A stretch of DNA of 64,000 nt from assembly GCA_041563315.1 (NCBI GenBank), contig JBFFNE010000004.1:4976-68975 (forward strand). Reading direction: 5' to 3'. Numbering within the stretch: position 1 is the first letter of the stretch; every line of letters starts with the position of its first letter. Source of the DNA: JBFEYJ01 sp041563315 (GTDB lineage: Bacteria > Pseudomonadota > Gammaproteobacteria > Thiohalomonadales > Thiohalomonadaceae). The notes beneath the pieces are model-generated. The model had not been told where the DNA came from. It made no database searches and saw only the letters and a program-made list of their open reading frames with translations. Positions 27,603 through 36,292 of this stretch are shown piece after piece. The translations under genes were made by a program, and so were the position numbers.

Positions 27603-30330
27603 GAGAGTCCAGTGTGTAACGAATGATAGAAGGGTTTTTGTTCATTTTTGCGCTCAGCTTTTGTCCCTTTGCAGAGAAGGTGCAGCGCGCGGCATGGGCA
27701 ACTTCAAGCTCCAGCGGTACGTAAGGTGTAAACTGGAAGCGTAGTTCCTGATCGTTTCGCGTCATGGAACGTAACGGGGAGTTGGCGTTTTCCAAATAGG
27801 CCTCTTCCTGTGGCTGTGAGGTAAGCACCAGGTCAACCCTGTCGGCTCCGGCGTGGAGGTAACGTTCGTTCTGGTGATCGTGATAGCCGGCGATACCACG
27901 GCTACGGTTCAGATCCGGCACACCCATCTCGACGGGGATACGCAGCTGACGCAGATCGCGCAGTCCGCGGATGCGCCATCCCTTGGCTGTGCGTGCCACG
28001 GTGATACGATTGAAATCGTGTACCTTGCGAACATACTCGGAGGTATACACCGGTGTTGGTTTTTGTCCGATCGCCCAGCGGTGTACCTCATCCAGCGCCG
28101 CCAGTGAGGAGGGCTTGCTGGCGGCATATGTGTGATAGTAGATATTTATCGGCTTGAGGCGACGTGGCGTGTCGGTCAGCTCGAAGGTTTCGATGACCCG
28201 GCGATAACCGTAGAACGGCCCGGTCCACTCGTTGGTGTAGACGTTCTCGTTCTGGTTAGGTGCAAAAACCTGAAAGTAGTCACCTTTTTGCATACCCAGT
28301 GGCGCCACCGCAGTGTAGCTGGGATTGGTGCGGGTCATGATGGTGTCGCCGCCGTTGATATTGGGAATGCCTGCGGACACGGCCTCCGCCAGAGCACCAG
28401 CAGTGGGGTTGCAGTCGCCGCTCCACTGAAAAATTTTCACTTTCTTGCCAGGCGGCGCGAGGCGCGATTCGATGTAGTCAATGGAGCCGGCGACCTCACG
28501 GCGTAAATCGAATGCATAATCGGGGATCGGCAGGTTGTAGTTCCCGCCGCTGCTGTTCTCGGCCAGCCCCCAGAAGAAGGGGTGGGAGTAGGTGTGACTG
28601 CCAATCTCTACATAAGGGAATGCCAGTATCTGGCGCGCGATGGGCTCAAGTTTCCCTGACAGCTTGGGGTACACGCCTTCTGCCGAGGTCTCCCCTTCGA
28701 TGATGGAGATGGTGGTCGGCAGAGGATAGCGCTTGATGATCTTGTCTCGGAGAATCTCCGCTGCGTAGGGGTTACCGGGAAACTCAGAGCGGTTGGCAAA
28801 GCCGTCCCCATCCATGTGGATAAGGAGCATCCGCCGGCCGCTTTCGGTCGTGACATCGGGCACTGGCATGGATGGCAGACGTAGTGCCTGCTGCATCAGG
28901 GCAAAGGGATCGATAACCCAGCGATTGCCCGTTGACCCAGGCAGGGTGTATACGGCGAAGGGGTGGAGTGCGTAGCCTCCCCATGGAGTGATCGCTGCGG
29001 CTACCTGTCGACGTCCCTGGTCATCCTCGACCACCGCTAGGGGCGTGCCTGAGGCAATCGATAGTGGAAAAAAGCTGCCGCGATCAAGAATGGGTTCCAT
29101 TTCGAAGCCCACGATTTTAGCTTCGTTGACCAGCCGCAATCGCCGAGCAGGCCGTTCCAGATCTTCACGGTGAAGACCGAGATCCTGCAATGCGCCCGCA
29201 TGGCGCAGAAAGTCCATGCTGCCAAGTATCAGAATCGGGAATCCGGCGGCAGCCTGCTTTGCCATCCATTCGGCCAGCTGCCTCCCCTTCGCTGCCGGCA
29301 GGGGCTCCTGTAGCCAGATCACACTTCCGGCATAACGACCGGTGAGCGGGTCGTCGGGCAGGGAATGATGGGCATTGAGGTATTCTGCCTGGTAGCCGAG
29401 CCAGTTGAGCGGCAAGGTACCGTAGCGTACGACGCTCTCCTCAGACATGAGTGCTATTTCGTCTTTTGCCTCGTTGTACAGCATCAGAACCTTGCGCGGC
29501 ATGACCTCGATGTCGCCTACACCGAGTAGCGTGAGTTCGGGGTTGGTAACCCAGGGAATAAAGTCCAGGGCACGGATCTTGGCAGCCACCTCGCGGGCCT
29601 GCTCGCGCTGTGCCGGGGGCAGGTAATCGATGACAACCACGGGCAATTGGTATTTGCGATGAACCTGGTTCAACTCATTGAGTAGCCAGGTGTGATCTGC
29701 CTCAGATACCTGCTGGAAGTTGCCTGTAGCAGGATTCCAGCCGGCGAACAGTGATTCGGCGGCTACTGCCATGGCTAGTTCATGGACCTGTGGCAGAATG
29801 TCGAAACCGCGATTGAAGAATAACCTGGCTTCGGGATAACGGATTTTGAGGGCGTGTATTAGCCTAATCTGTCCGGCTTCCTGTTGTGCTCGTGCCCGGG
29901 AATCCTTGGCATAGAGATGGTAGGAATCGAGCGTGTCCAGGAAAAAGCCACGGAACCCTTGCTCCCATAGTGGAGTAATAACCTCGTCGACAAAGAAGGC
30001 TGGCCATTCCGGGCGTGATTGATCGATTACCTGGCTTCCCCACGCGTCGTTGCTGCCTAATACCCACTCCTTCGGGACCTTGTTCAGCCAGGAACGACCA
30101 GGATCCCCTTCACCGACGGAGACGTAGGCAAAGACCTGATTACCACTTAGCTGCTGCAGTGTCTCCTGCGTTGCATACTCAGGCTCCAGCACTATCCAGT
30201 CGAAGGCACTGAGCTCTGTAACGGGTGGTTGATCGCCGTAGTAGAAGGCGACCGACGGCGCTGTTACCGCTCCAACGGGGACACATACAAACACCAGAGC
30301 AGCAATGAACCCTGCACGCATGAATGACAT
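27559..30330 (-). CDS. pelA: Pel hydrolase/deacetylase PelA
   Basis: A 923-residue periplasmic enzyme. After a signal peptide comes an alpha-1,4-N-acetylgalactosaminidase-type hydrolase domain (about 25-290, with the catalytic Glu expected in AAESLFAGW). A middle Rossmann-like region follows (about 290-490). Next is a polysaccharide deacetylase domain (about 505-770) with metal ligands in HMDGDGF and GSHTYSHPF (Asp, His, His), and a C-terminal beta domain. It partly deacetylates Pel for export and can cut the polymer. The ATG at 30330 overlaps the TGA of the upstream epimerase by one base, so it is preferred to the ATG at 30345. Confidence 0.94.
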   Translation of the reverse strand: MSFMRAGFIAALVFVCVPVGAVTAPSVAFYYGDQPPVTELSAFDWIVLEPEYATQETLQQLSGNQVFAYVSVGEGDPGRSWLNKVPKEWVLGSNDAWGSQVIDQSRPEWPAFFVDEVITPLWEQGFRGFFLDTLDSYHLYAKDSRARAQQEAGQIRLIHALKIRYPEARLFFNRGFDILPQVHELAMAVAAESLFAGWNPATGNFQQVSEADHTWLLNELNQVHRKYQLPVVVIDYLPPAQREQAREVAAKIRALDFIPWVTNPELTLLGVGDIEVMPRKVLMLYNEAKDEIALMSEESVVRYGTLPLNWLGYQAEYLNAHHSLPDDPLTGRYAGSVIWLQEPLPAAKGRQLAEWMAKQAAAGFPILILGSMDFLRHAGALQDLGLHREDLERPARRLRLVNEAKIVGFEMEPILDRGSFFPLSIASGTPLAVVEDDQGRRQVAAAITPWGGYALHPFAVYTLPGSTGNRWVIDPFALMQQALRLPSMPVPDVTTESGRRMLLIHMDGDGFANRSEFPGNPYAAEILRDKIIKRYPLPTTISIIEGETSAEGVYPKLSGKLEPIARQILAFPYVEIGSHTYSHPFFWGLAENSSGGNYNLPIPDYAFDLRREVAGSIDYIESRLAPPGKKVKIFQWSGDCNPTAGALAEAVSAGIPNINGGDTIMTRTNPSYTAVAPLGMQKGDYFQVFAPNQNENVYTNEWTGPFYGYRRVIETFELTDTPRRLKPINIYYHTYAASKPSSLAALDEVHRWAIGQKPTPVYTSEYVRKVHDFNRITVARTAKGWRIRGLRDLRQLRIPVEMGVPDLNRSRGIAGYHDHQNERYLHAGADRVDLVLTSQPQEEAYLENANSPLRSMTRNDQELRFQFTPYVPLELEVAHAARCTFSAKGQKLSAKMNKNPSIIRYTLDSHATASTPIEVRCTQ

Positions 30331-31241
30331 CAACGCTGTTCCCACAGTGCACGCAGTCCCTGTTCCAGTGGTGTTGACGGTACCGCGCCGAAGACCTGAT
30401 GCAGTCTCTCGGGAGTCATCGCGGAATGGCGGATATCGCCTTCGCGCGGGGCGGTATGGTTTAGTGAGGGCTTTATGCCTGCCACCCGCCCCAGGGTTTC
30501 AATCAATTCCAGCAGGGTGATGCTCGATCCTGTGCCGATGTTGAGCACGCCCTCCGCTGTGTTGCAGAGGGCGGTGATATTGGCCGCCGCGACGTCACCC
30601 ACGTAGACAAAATCGCGCGTTTGCAGACCATCGCCGTGCACGGTTAACGGCTCACCCTTGCTTATTCGGTCGACGAAAAAACTGATCACGCCGGAGTAGG
30701 GTGAGGCCGGATCCTGGCCTGGCCCATAGACGTTGAAGTAGCGCATGCCTAGCGTCGATAGACCATGCAGCTCCCGATAGAGGGTTGCGTAGCGGTCGTT
30801 TACCAGCTTTTCCAAGCCATAGGGCGAGGCTGGTGCCGGGGCTGTGGTCTCGCGCAACGGCAACTCTGCCGGCTGGCCGTAAACGGCGGCACTGGAAGCA
30901 TAGACAAAGCGGTGAATGCCTGCGCGGCGCGCTCCATCCAGTACAGTGACGTATCCGAGCAAATTATCGTGGCAGGAGTGCCGCGGCTCTTCCACTGAAC
31001 TGGTTACCGAAACCTGGGCCGCCAGGTGTAATACCCGGTCGGCACCATCCAGTGCATTGTCGACGGCCTCAGGGTCGGCGATGTCACCGACCACCAGGCG
31101 TAGGTGGGGGTGCTCAGGAAGGTTTTCCCTGTGTCCGTTGGAAAGATTGTCCAGCACGGTAACCTGGTGACCCTGCGCAAGTAGAAGTCGAGTGGTGTGG
31201 GAACCAATAAAACCCGCACCGCCGGTGATGAGTGCATGCAT
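30330..31241 (-). CDS. pelX: NAD-dependent sugar-nucleotide epimerase of the Pel locus (PelX-like)
   Basis: A 303-residue extended short-chain dehydrogenase/reductase. NAD site GGAGFIGSH at residues 7-15, catalytic Ser116/Ser117 and Tyr141-x3-Lys145 (YGLEK), and the ISFFVDRISKGEPLTVHGDG block of UDP-hexose 4-epimerases are present. PelX of Pseudomonas protegens, a UDP-GlcNAc 4-epimerase in the pel locus, gives the GalNAc precursor; the same job fits here as first gene of the operon. A general GalE role is the alternative. A GAGGA site precedes the start. Confidence 0.85.
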   Translation of the reverse strand: MHALITGGAGFIGSHTTRLLLAQGHQVTVLDNLSNGHRENLPEHPHLRLVVGDIADPEAVDNALDGADRVLHLAAQVSVTSSVEEPRHSCHDNLLGYVTVLDGARRAGIHRFVYASSAAVYGQPAELPLRETTAPAPASPYGLEKLVNDRYATLYRELHGLSTLGMRYFNVYGPGQDPASPYSGVISFFVDRISKGEPLTVHGDGLQTRDFVYVGDVAAANITALCNTAEGVLNIGTGSSITLLELIETLGRVAGIKPSLNHTAPREGDIRHSAMTPERLHQVFGAVPSTPLEQGLRALWEQR

Positions 31242-31724
31242 ATAATGTTTTCCTCAAACCCCAATTTAGAACCATACAATCTCTCCGGCTACCTGCTTGC
31301 CGGAATTGCTTTCTGGATGTTTGATAGAAATCTAGGTGTGCTTTTGGGGAAAATCCAAAAATCCGTCATATAGACGGAGATTTTTTTTATTTCTGCTTTT
31401 GGCTGGTTTTCTCGCCGATTTGCACTATCAGCGACGGACGCTACTTGAACTCTGTGGTTGATACAGCGGGGCAACAGCAGCTGCAATCTCAACGCCGTGG
31501 GTTGTTTGACGTGAAAGCAGGATCCTCAACCTTGTTACTTAGTTACTTAACAGCTTTGAGGTTCATGTACGAGATGGTGCACCCTGTAGGCCGGGGACTA
31601 CAATTGAAGCGTGTTGGAGAAGTTGCGTCATGGGAGCGGGGTGATCGAAATACGCCGGGTATGCTGGACGAGACATGCATTCCCCCCTATTGTTATATGA
31701 TTAATATAACCGGTAAAAAATCTC
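31242..31724. other. Leader and divergent regulatory region of the Pel operon
   Basis: This 483-base gap separates the Pel operon from the divergent M48 protease gene. It holds a terminator-like hairpin (31357-31388), a hairpin CCGGC/GCCGG close to the epimerase start (about 31288-31306), and a tandem 8-mer GTTACTTA-GTTACTTA at 31534-31549. No gene is visible. I compared the minus strand with the c-di-GMP-I (GEMM) riboswitch core and did not find it. Confidence 0.55.
31357..31388. terminator. Terminator-like hairpin in the Pel leader
   Basis: TCCGTC (31362-31367) and GACGGA (31373-31378) form a 6-base stem with a 5-base loop. On the plus strand it is followed by GA and eight T bases; on the minus strand by TTTTTGGATTTT. 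On the minus strand it would lie 116 bases before the epimerase start, where it could act as an attenuator. Confidence 0.5.
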
Positions 31725-32525
31725 ATGCCCGCATCCTCCTATCGCTATGGATTGATTGCGCTTCTGGTTTTGCTGATGGCTTCGTGCGCCACGAGCCCGA
31801 CCGGGCGCAAGCAGTTAATGCTCGTTTCGGAAGATCAAGCGATCGCCTACTCCAGCCAAGCCTATACCGATACTGTTGCCGGCCTTGACCAGGAGGGCAG
31901 GCTGGTCTCGGATCCGGCAATACTGCAGCGGGTACAGACGATTACCGACCACCTGGTAGCGCAGGCCGGGATCATGCGCCCGGTAACGCGGAACTGGGAG
32001 TGGGAGGTGAAGGTGATCGATGACCCGGAGCAGGTTAATGCCTGGTGCATGGCGGGTGGAAAGATGGCTGTGTATACCGGCCTTCTGCAAAAGCTCAACA
32101 TTACCGATGATGAGTTGGCACAGGTGATGGGGCACGAGATCTCTCATGCCTTGGCAAACCACACCGCAGAGCGGATGTCGGTAGCCATGGCAACATCCCT
32201 CGGGCTGGGTGTGATCAGCGCAGCCAGTGATAAGCCTGAGCAGGCAGCGGCGCTCGGGGCACTTGCCGCCACCCTGGCGATTCAGCTGCCTAATAGCCGT
32301 ACCTCTGAAAGCGAGGCGGATCGTATCGGTATCGAACTGGCAGCCAAGGCCGGCTACGACCCGCGTGCAGCCGTTACGCTATGGCAGAAAATGGCCCAGG
32401 CCGGCGGCGCCAACCCCCCTGAGTTTCTCAGCACCCATCCCAGCCCGGCAAATCGTATGGAAAATCTGCGCAAGCTCGCTGAGCAGATGATGCCCTATTA
32501 CGAGCAGGCCAAGAGAATGCGCTGA
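31725..32525 (+). CDS. M48 family metallopeptidase lipoprotein (LoiP/YggG-like)
   Basis: A 266-residue zinc peptidase anchored in the outer membrane. The lipobox LMASC places the acylated Cys at residue 21. Zinc motif HEISH at 137-141 with the second-site Glu in SESEADRIGIELAAKAGYDP, the usual M48 pattern. LoiP and BepA, its relatives in E. coli, take part in outer-membrane quality control. The terminal FLSTHPSPANRMENLRKL is typical of the family. Upstream is the Pel leader, and the ribosome site is weak. Confidence 0.92.
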   Translation: MPASSYRYGLIALLVLLMASCATSPTGRKQLMLVSEDQAIAYSSQAYTDTVAGLDQEGRLVSDPAILQRVQTITDHLVAQAGIMRPVTRNWEWEVKVIDDPEQVNAWCMAGGKMAVYTGLLQKLNITDDELAQVMGHEISHALANHTAERMSVAMATSLGLGVISAASDKPEQAAALGALAATLAIQLPNSRTSESEADRIGIELAAKAGYDPRAAVTLWQKMAQAGGANPPEFLSTHPSPANRMENLRKLAEQMMPYYEQAKRMR

Positions 32526-32842
32526 AGGGGGCGTGGGTATTTTCAGCCGCGAATAAACGGAGGCGTGTTAGGTAAATCGCGGCAGGATACCGCTTCTTAG
32601 CGCGACTCAGTAGGTTGTGTCCAAGCTACGCCCAATAACAGCTTAAAGGTTTAAGGTAAGGAGTCGAACTTGCGCCAGTCACTTGCCATCATTGTTCGAC
32701 TTGCGACTTTATCCCTCCGTTTGAGTCTCTTCATTTTGACGTCTACGCTGATTGTCTCCTGATGTGTCAGGGGTATTCTGTGTTCGTTTGTTGTCCGGTA
32801 TGCACGTACTAACCCAAACTACGTTTTCGTTTGGAGGGAACA
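32526..32842. other. Intergenic region, 317 bases
   Basis: I see no gene. There is an inverted pair GTCGAAC (32663-32669) and GTTCGAC (32694-32700), plus a short AATCGCGGCA stretch near 32570 that resembles part of the palindromic repeat at 45428-45490. The ribosome site of the next gene (GGAGGG, 32833) ends it. Confidence 0.45.
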
Positions 32843-33475
32843 ATGGACACTCATTCGGTGCTCTCAGCGTATCGCCGTTATGCGGGGATCTATGATGTGG
32901 TTTTCGGTCCGGTGCTGGAGCCCGGACGCCGGAAAATGGTCGAGCACATGGCGTGCAGGCCCGGTGAATCCGTGCTTGAAATTGGGGTTGGGACAGGGCT
33001 TTCATTACGACACTATCCGGCTACCACACGTATTTCCGGCATAGATCTCTCCCGCGATATGCTAGCGAAGGCGGCCGTGAAGGTGCTGCAAGCGGGTTGG
33101 GGGCATGTTTTGCTGATGCGTATGGATGCGCAGCAACTGGCCTTTGATGACAACAGTTTCGATAAGGTGGCGGTGATGTATGTCGCCTCGGTGGTGCCGG
33201 ACCCCGAGGCGATGATGTGTGAGATCCGTCGCGTCTGCCGCCCGGGCGGGGATATTTACGTGGTGAATCATTTCAGCCAGCAGGGCTACGGTCTGCACTG
33301 GTTGGAAAGTTTGGCGGCACCGTTTGCCAAACTGATCGGTTTTCGTCCGCTTTTCCCTTTGGCTGATTTTGTCACCCTGACTGGCCTTCCACTACTTGAG
33401 ATAATGCCGGTCAATGCCTTCGGCTACTGGACGCTGTTGCATCTGCGAAACGAGGGAACCGACAGCAGCACTTAA
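32843..33475 (+). CDS. SAM-dependent methyltransferase, PmtA-like phosphatidylethanolamine N-methyltransferase
   Basis: A 210-residue class I methyltransferase. SAM motif I is SVLEIGVGTGLSLRHYP, motif II-like acidic end is GIDLSRDML, and FDKVAVMYVASVVPDPEAMMCEIRRVCRPGGDIYVVNHF is the usual UbiE/PmtA core. The N-terminal SAYRRYAGIYDVVFGPVLEPGRRKMVEHM and the C-terminal LADFVTLTGLPLLEIMPVNAFGYWTLLHLRN are those of the Rhodobacter-type PmtA, which makes phosphatidylcholine from PE. A quinone methyltransferase cannot be ruled out. The ATG at 32843 is preferred to the TTG at 32831 because GGAGGGAAC precedes it. Confidence 0.8.
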   Translation: MDTHSVLSAYRRYAGIYDVVFGPVLEPGRRKMVEHMACRPGESVLEIGVGTGLSLRHYPATTRISGIDLSRDMLAKAAVKVLQAGWGHVLLMRMDAQQLAFDDNSFDKVAVMYVASVVPDPEAMMCEIRRVCRPGGDIYVVNHFSQQGYGLHWLESLAAPFAKLIGFRPLFPLADFVTLTGLPLLEIMPVNAFGYWTLLHLRNEGTDSST

Positions 33476-33534
33476 TGAAGTCACGCAATGTCGGACTTGA
33501 AGCGCGAGCTGTATTCATTCCTCTCACCTGTAAC

Positions 33535-34362
33535 TCAAGGTTTAGCGAACACTGCGAAGGACTGTGGTGGACGGTCGGCGGCGCCGCGGTCGTAATAGAG
33601 TGAGTTGAGGCAGAAGCTGGCCGCAGGCGAGAGCAGGGGGCCCTTGAGGAGGGTGTCATATACCTCACCGCCAAAGATCATGTGTACCTGCGTAAGATAG
33701 AGGCGGTCCACCTTTCCTGCACGTAGCAGTGTGTTGAGCAGGGCTGGTCCGGCGATGGAGTAGATGCTCGTGTAGCCCATCATGCCCAGCTCCGCGATCA
33801 ACTCGCAACCCTCTACATCTTTTCCCTCTCCACTTAACAGTATTGACACCCCGCTTTCGGCAATCGCTGCAAGTTTGCGCTGATCGGCGCCGCTCCCGGC
33901 GGCAACGTAGACCCTACGCCCGAGTGAGGTCAAAGTATCCAGTGGCAGATCAAGAGTGCGTGAGAGGAACACCACTGCCGGTTGCTTCTCCAGCCCCTGT
34001 TCAAGGCGCCATTGCAGCAGATCTGGGTATTCATCACCGATCGGAGGGGGGTGTTGTGCCTGGCCTTCACTCAGTTGTCGCAGGTACCGGCCGCTGGTCA
34101 GTAGCACACTGGCCTGAGCAGCCAGTTCCTGGTAGAGACGCCGGTCGATTTCGCTGGTGATATCGGCAGGAATACAGGTGCGGTCGGCATGGGGGTACTC
34201 AAGTGCGATACGTCCGTCCAGAGTGACGACATAGTTGGTATAAACAAAGGGAGAACTCTTGCTGCCTTTGCGGTGCAGCTCATGCTGGAGATAGAGCTGC
34301 ACCACGCTCACCCTTGGCTGCTGGTGAGGATAGAGCGGCTGGATTCGGGCTTCCGGGAGCAT
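33535..34362 (-). CDS. RibD C-terminal domain reductase
   Basis: A 275-residue stand-alone RibD_C domain (dihydrofolate-reductase-like fold). FVYTNYVVTLDGRIAL near residue 39 is the conserved substrate site, and SIYSIAGPALLNTLLRAGKVDRLYLTQVHMIFGG is the NADPH/ribose region. In riboflavin synthesis the domain reduces the pyrimidine ribosylamino intermediate; stand-alone copies often have other substrates and the genes of riboflavin synthesis are not here. It is divergent from the GltD-like gene and convergent with the methyltransferase. Confidence 0.8.
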   Translation of the reverse strand: MLPEARIQPLYPHQQPRVSVVQLYLQHELHRKGSKSSPFVYTNYVVTLDGRIALEYPHADRTCIPADITSEIDRRLYQELAAQASVLLTSGRYLRQLSEGQAQHPPPIGDEYPDLLQWRLEQGLEKQPAVVFLSRTLDLPLDTLTSLGRRVYVAAGSGADQRKLAAIAESGVSILLSGEGKDVEGCELIAELGMMGYTSIYSIAGPALLNTLLRAGKVDRLYLTQVHMIFGGEVYDTLLKGPLLSPAASFCLNSLYYDRGAADRPPQSFAVFAKP

Positions 34363-34526
34363 GGACGTTCTACCGATGGCTAATAAAGCTAGCCTAGCAG
34401 GGCGTGAAAGTGACTCAAGTCACTGGGGGCATATTCTTCCCTATTCGGCCTCCTCGCACAGGCTCAGGTGGAGAATGAAGAAAGTTAACACTCTGTGAAG
34501 GAAGTATTGTTTTTTTTAATACACAG

Positions 34527-34555
34527 TATTGATTTCCATGTCAGTCATGTACAAT
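34527..34555 (+). promoter_or_regulatory. Candidate promoter of the GltD-like/nifJ operon
   Basis: TATTGA (34527-34532) and TACAAT (34550-34555) are spaced by 17 bases, 65 bases before the start codon. The region upstream is AT-rich (a run of T bases at 34510-34517). The -10 box is good and the -35 box is weak. Confidence 0.45.
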
Positions 34556-34620
34556 CCCCCACATTTTGCTTATCCCCATCTTTGGTGGGGGTGTAACTCT
34601 TTGATCTGAGAGAGATAATT

Positions 34621-36288
34621 ATGAACTCTAAGGATATGACCGCCAATCTGTCCCCGGGCACGGTGGCCCAGGGCACCGGTGCGCTGCGATCACGCCGTCC
34701 CGTTTACATGGATTATCTGCCCCCCTGCAACAACGCCTGTCCGGCAGGTGAGGACATTCAGGGGTGGCTGGATTTGGCACAGGCCGGCAACTATCACGCC
34801 GCCTGGCAGAAACTGCTTGAGAACAATCCCTTTCCGGCGATTCATGGCCGGGTTTGCTACCACCCCTGTGAGACCGCTTGTAACCGTGCCTACACCGATA
34901 ACGAGGTGAGCATCCATGCGGTGGAGCGCTTCCTTGGTGACATGGCCATGGAGCAGGGATGGAAGCCGGAATACAAGGCGCGCCCCGGTGGCAAACGTGT
35001 GCTGGTGGTGGGGGGGGGGCCCAGTGGCCTCTCCGCTGCCTATCACCTCGTTCGCCTGGGTCATGAGGTAGAGATCTTTGAGGCCGGTCCCGTTGCTGGT
35101 GGCATGATTCACTTCGGGATCCCTGCCTACCGCATGCCACGTGCCGAGCTCAAGGCAGAGATTAAACGCGTAGAGGAGATGGGAGTGAAAATCCACCTCA
35201 ACTATCGCGTTGATGATGTACAGAGCGAGATGGCTGCCGGCAAGTTCGATGCCGCTTTTATTGCCGTCGGTGCCCACCTCTCCAAGAAGATCGATATCCC
35301 GGCACGCGATGCCAAGGGGATGATGGATGCAGTCTCCTTCCTCAAGAGCGTAGAGAACGGCGAACCGGTACAACTCGGTCGCCGCGTTGCCATCTATGGC
35401 GGCGGCAACACCGCCATGGATGCCGCCCGCGTGGCCAAGCGCATGGGGGTGGACGAGGCGATGATCATCTACCGCCGTGACCGCGACAACATGGCGGCTC
35501 ACGACTTCGAGGCCGACGAGGCGCTGGAGGAGGGGGTCAAGATCAACTGGCTGCGGACCATCAAGGAGATCGATGGCGGCACCATCGAGGTTGAGATCAT
35601 GGCGTTGGGCGAGGATGGCCGTCCCCAGCCCACCGGCAAGTTCGAGAAGCTGGAGGCCGACTCTTTGATTATGGCGGTAGGTCAGGAGACCGATACCGGC
35701 TTCCTTGGTCGTGTGCCCGGGATCGAGTTCGGACGTGACGGGACCGTTGTGGTAGGTACCAACATGATGACCGGTGCAGAGGGGATCTTCGCCGGTGGCG
35801 ATATGGTGCCGAGTGAGCGTTCGGTAACCATCGCGACCGGGCACGGCAAGAAGGCAGCCCGTTATATCGATGCCTGGCTGCGCGGTGAGAGCTATCTCCC
35901 ACACCCCAAGCATCCGATTGTCGAGCACGACAAGCTGCAGCTGTGGTACCGCACCAATGCGCCTATGACCAAACAGCCACATCTGCCGTTGTCGCAGCGT
36001 ATTGGTGGTTTCGAGGAGATCCTGAAGGGGATCTCGGAGAAGGATGCCCTCTACGAGGCCAAGCGCTGCCTCTCCTGCGGTAACTGTTTTGAGTGTGACG
36101 GCTGCTACGGCTCTTGCCCCGAGGATGCCATTATCAAGCTGGGTCCGGGCAATAAGTACCGCTACGACTACAGCCTGTGTACCGGCTGTGGTGTCTGTCA
36201 GGAGCAGTGCCCCTGCCACGCCATCGAGATGATCCCGGAGAGCGCGGCCGCCAACGTCACCGGCACCGCCCCGGAAAACAAGAGATAA
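34621..36288 (+). CDS. GltD-like NAD(P)H-dependent flavoprotein with C-terminal ferredoxin domain
   Basis: A 555-residue cytoplasmic protein. The N-terminal cysteine-rich domain (CNNACPAGEDI, then VCYHPCETACNR, about residues 38-95) binds Fe-S clusters as in glutamate synthase small subunits. Next come an FAD site GGGPSG (about 130) and an NAD(P) site GGGNTA (about 260). The C-terminus has extra clusters: CLSCGNCFECDGC with YGSCPEDAI (about 482-500) and CTGCGVCQEQCP (about 520-530). It starts an operon with nifJ, four bases apart, and no gltB is present, so it is likely the NAD(P)H:ferredoxin partner of NifJ rather than part of glutamate synthase. This link is inference. Ten G bases at 35010-35019 encode its GGG. 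Confidence 0.88.
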   Translation: MNSKDMTANLSPGTVAQGTGALRSRRPVYMDYLPPCNNACPAGEDIQGWLDLAQAGNYHAAWQKLLENNPFPAIHGRVCYHPCETACNRAYTDNEVSIHAVERFLGDMAMEQGWKPEYKARPGGKRVLVVGGGPSGLSAAYHLVRLGHEVEIFEAGPVAGGMIHFGIPAYRMPRAELKAEIKRVEEMGVKIHLNYRVDDVQSEMAAGKFDAAFIAVGAHLSKKIDIPARDAKGMMDAVSFLKSVENGEPVQLGRRVAIYGGGNTAMDAARVAKRMGVDEAMIIYRRDRDNMAAHDFEADEALEEGVKINWLRTIKEIDGGTIEVEIMALGEDGRPQPTGKFEKLEADSLIMAVGQETDTGFLGRVPGIEFGRDGTVVVGTNMMTGAEGIFAGGDMVPSERSVTIATGHGKKAARYIDAWLRGESYLPHPKHPIVEHDKLQLWYRTNAPMTKQPHLPLSQRIGGFEEILKGISEKDALYEAKRCLSCGNCFECDGCYGSCPEDAIIKLGPGNKYRYDYSLCTGCGVCQEQCPCHAIEMIPESAAANVTGTAPENKR

Positions 36289-36292
36289 GAGT

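Noticed and set aside
31261..31500. GEMM-type c-di-GMP riboswitch before the Pel operon
   Set aside because: I compared the minus strand for the GGCAAACC and GACGCAAAGCC core; only short accidental matches were found.
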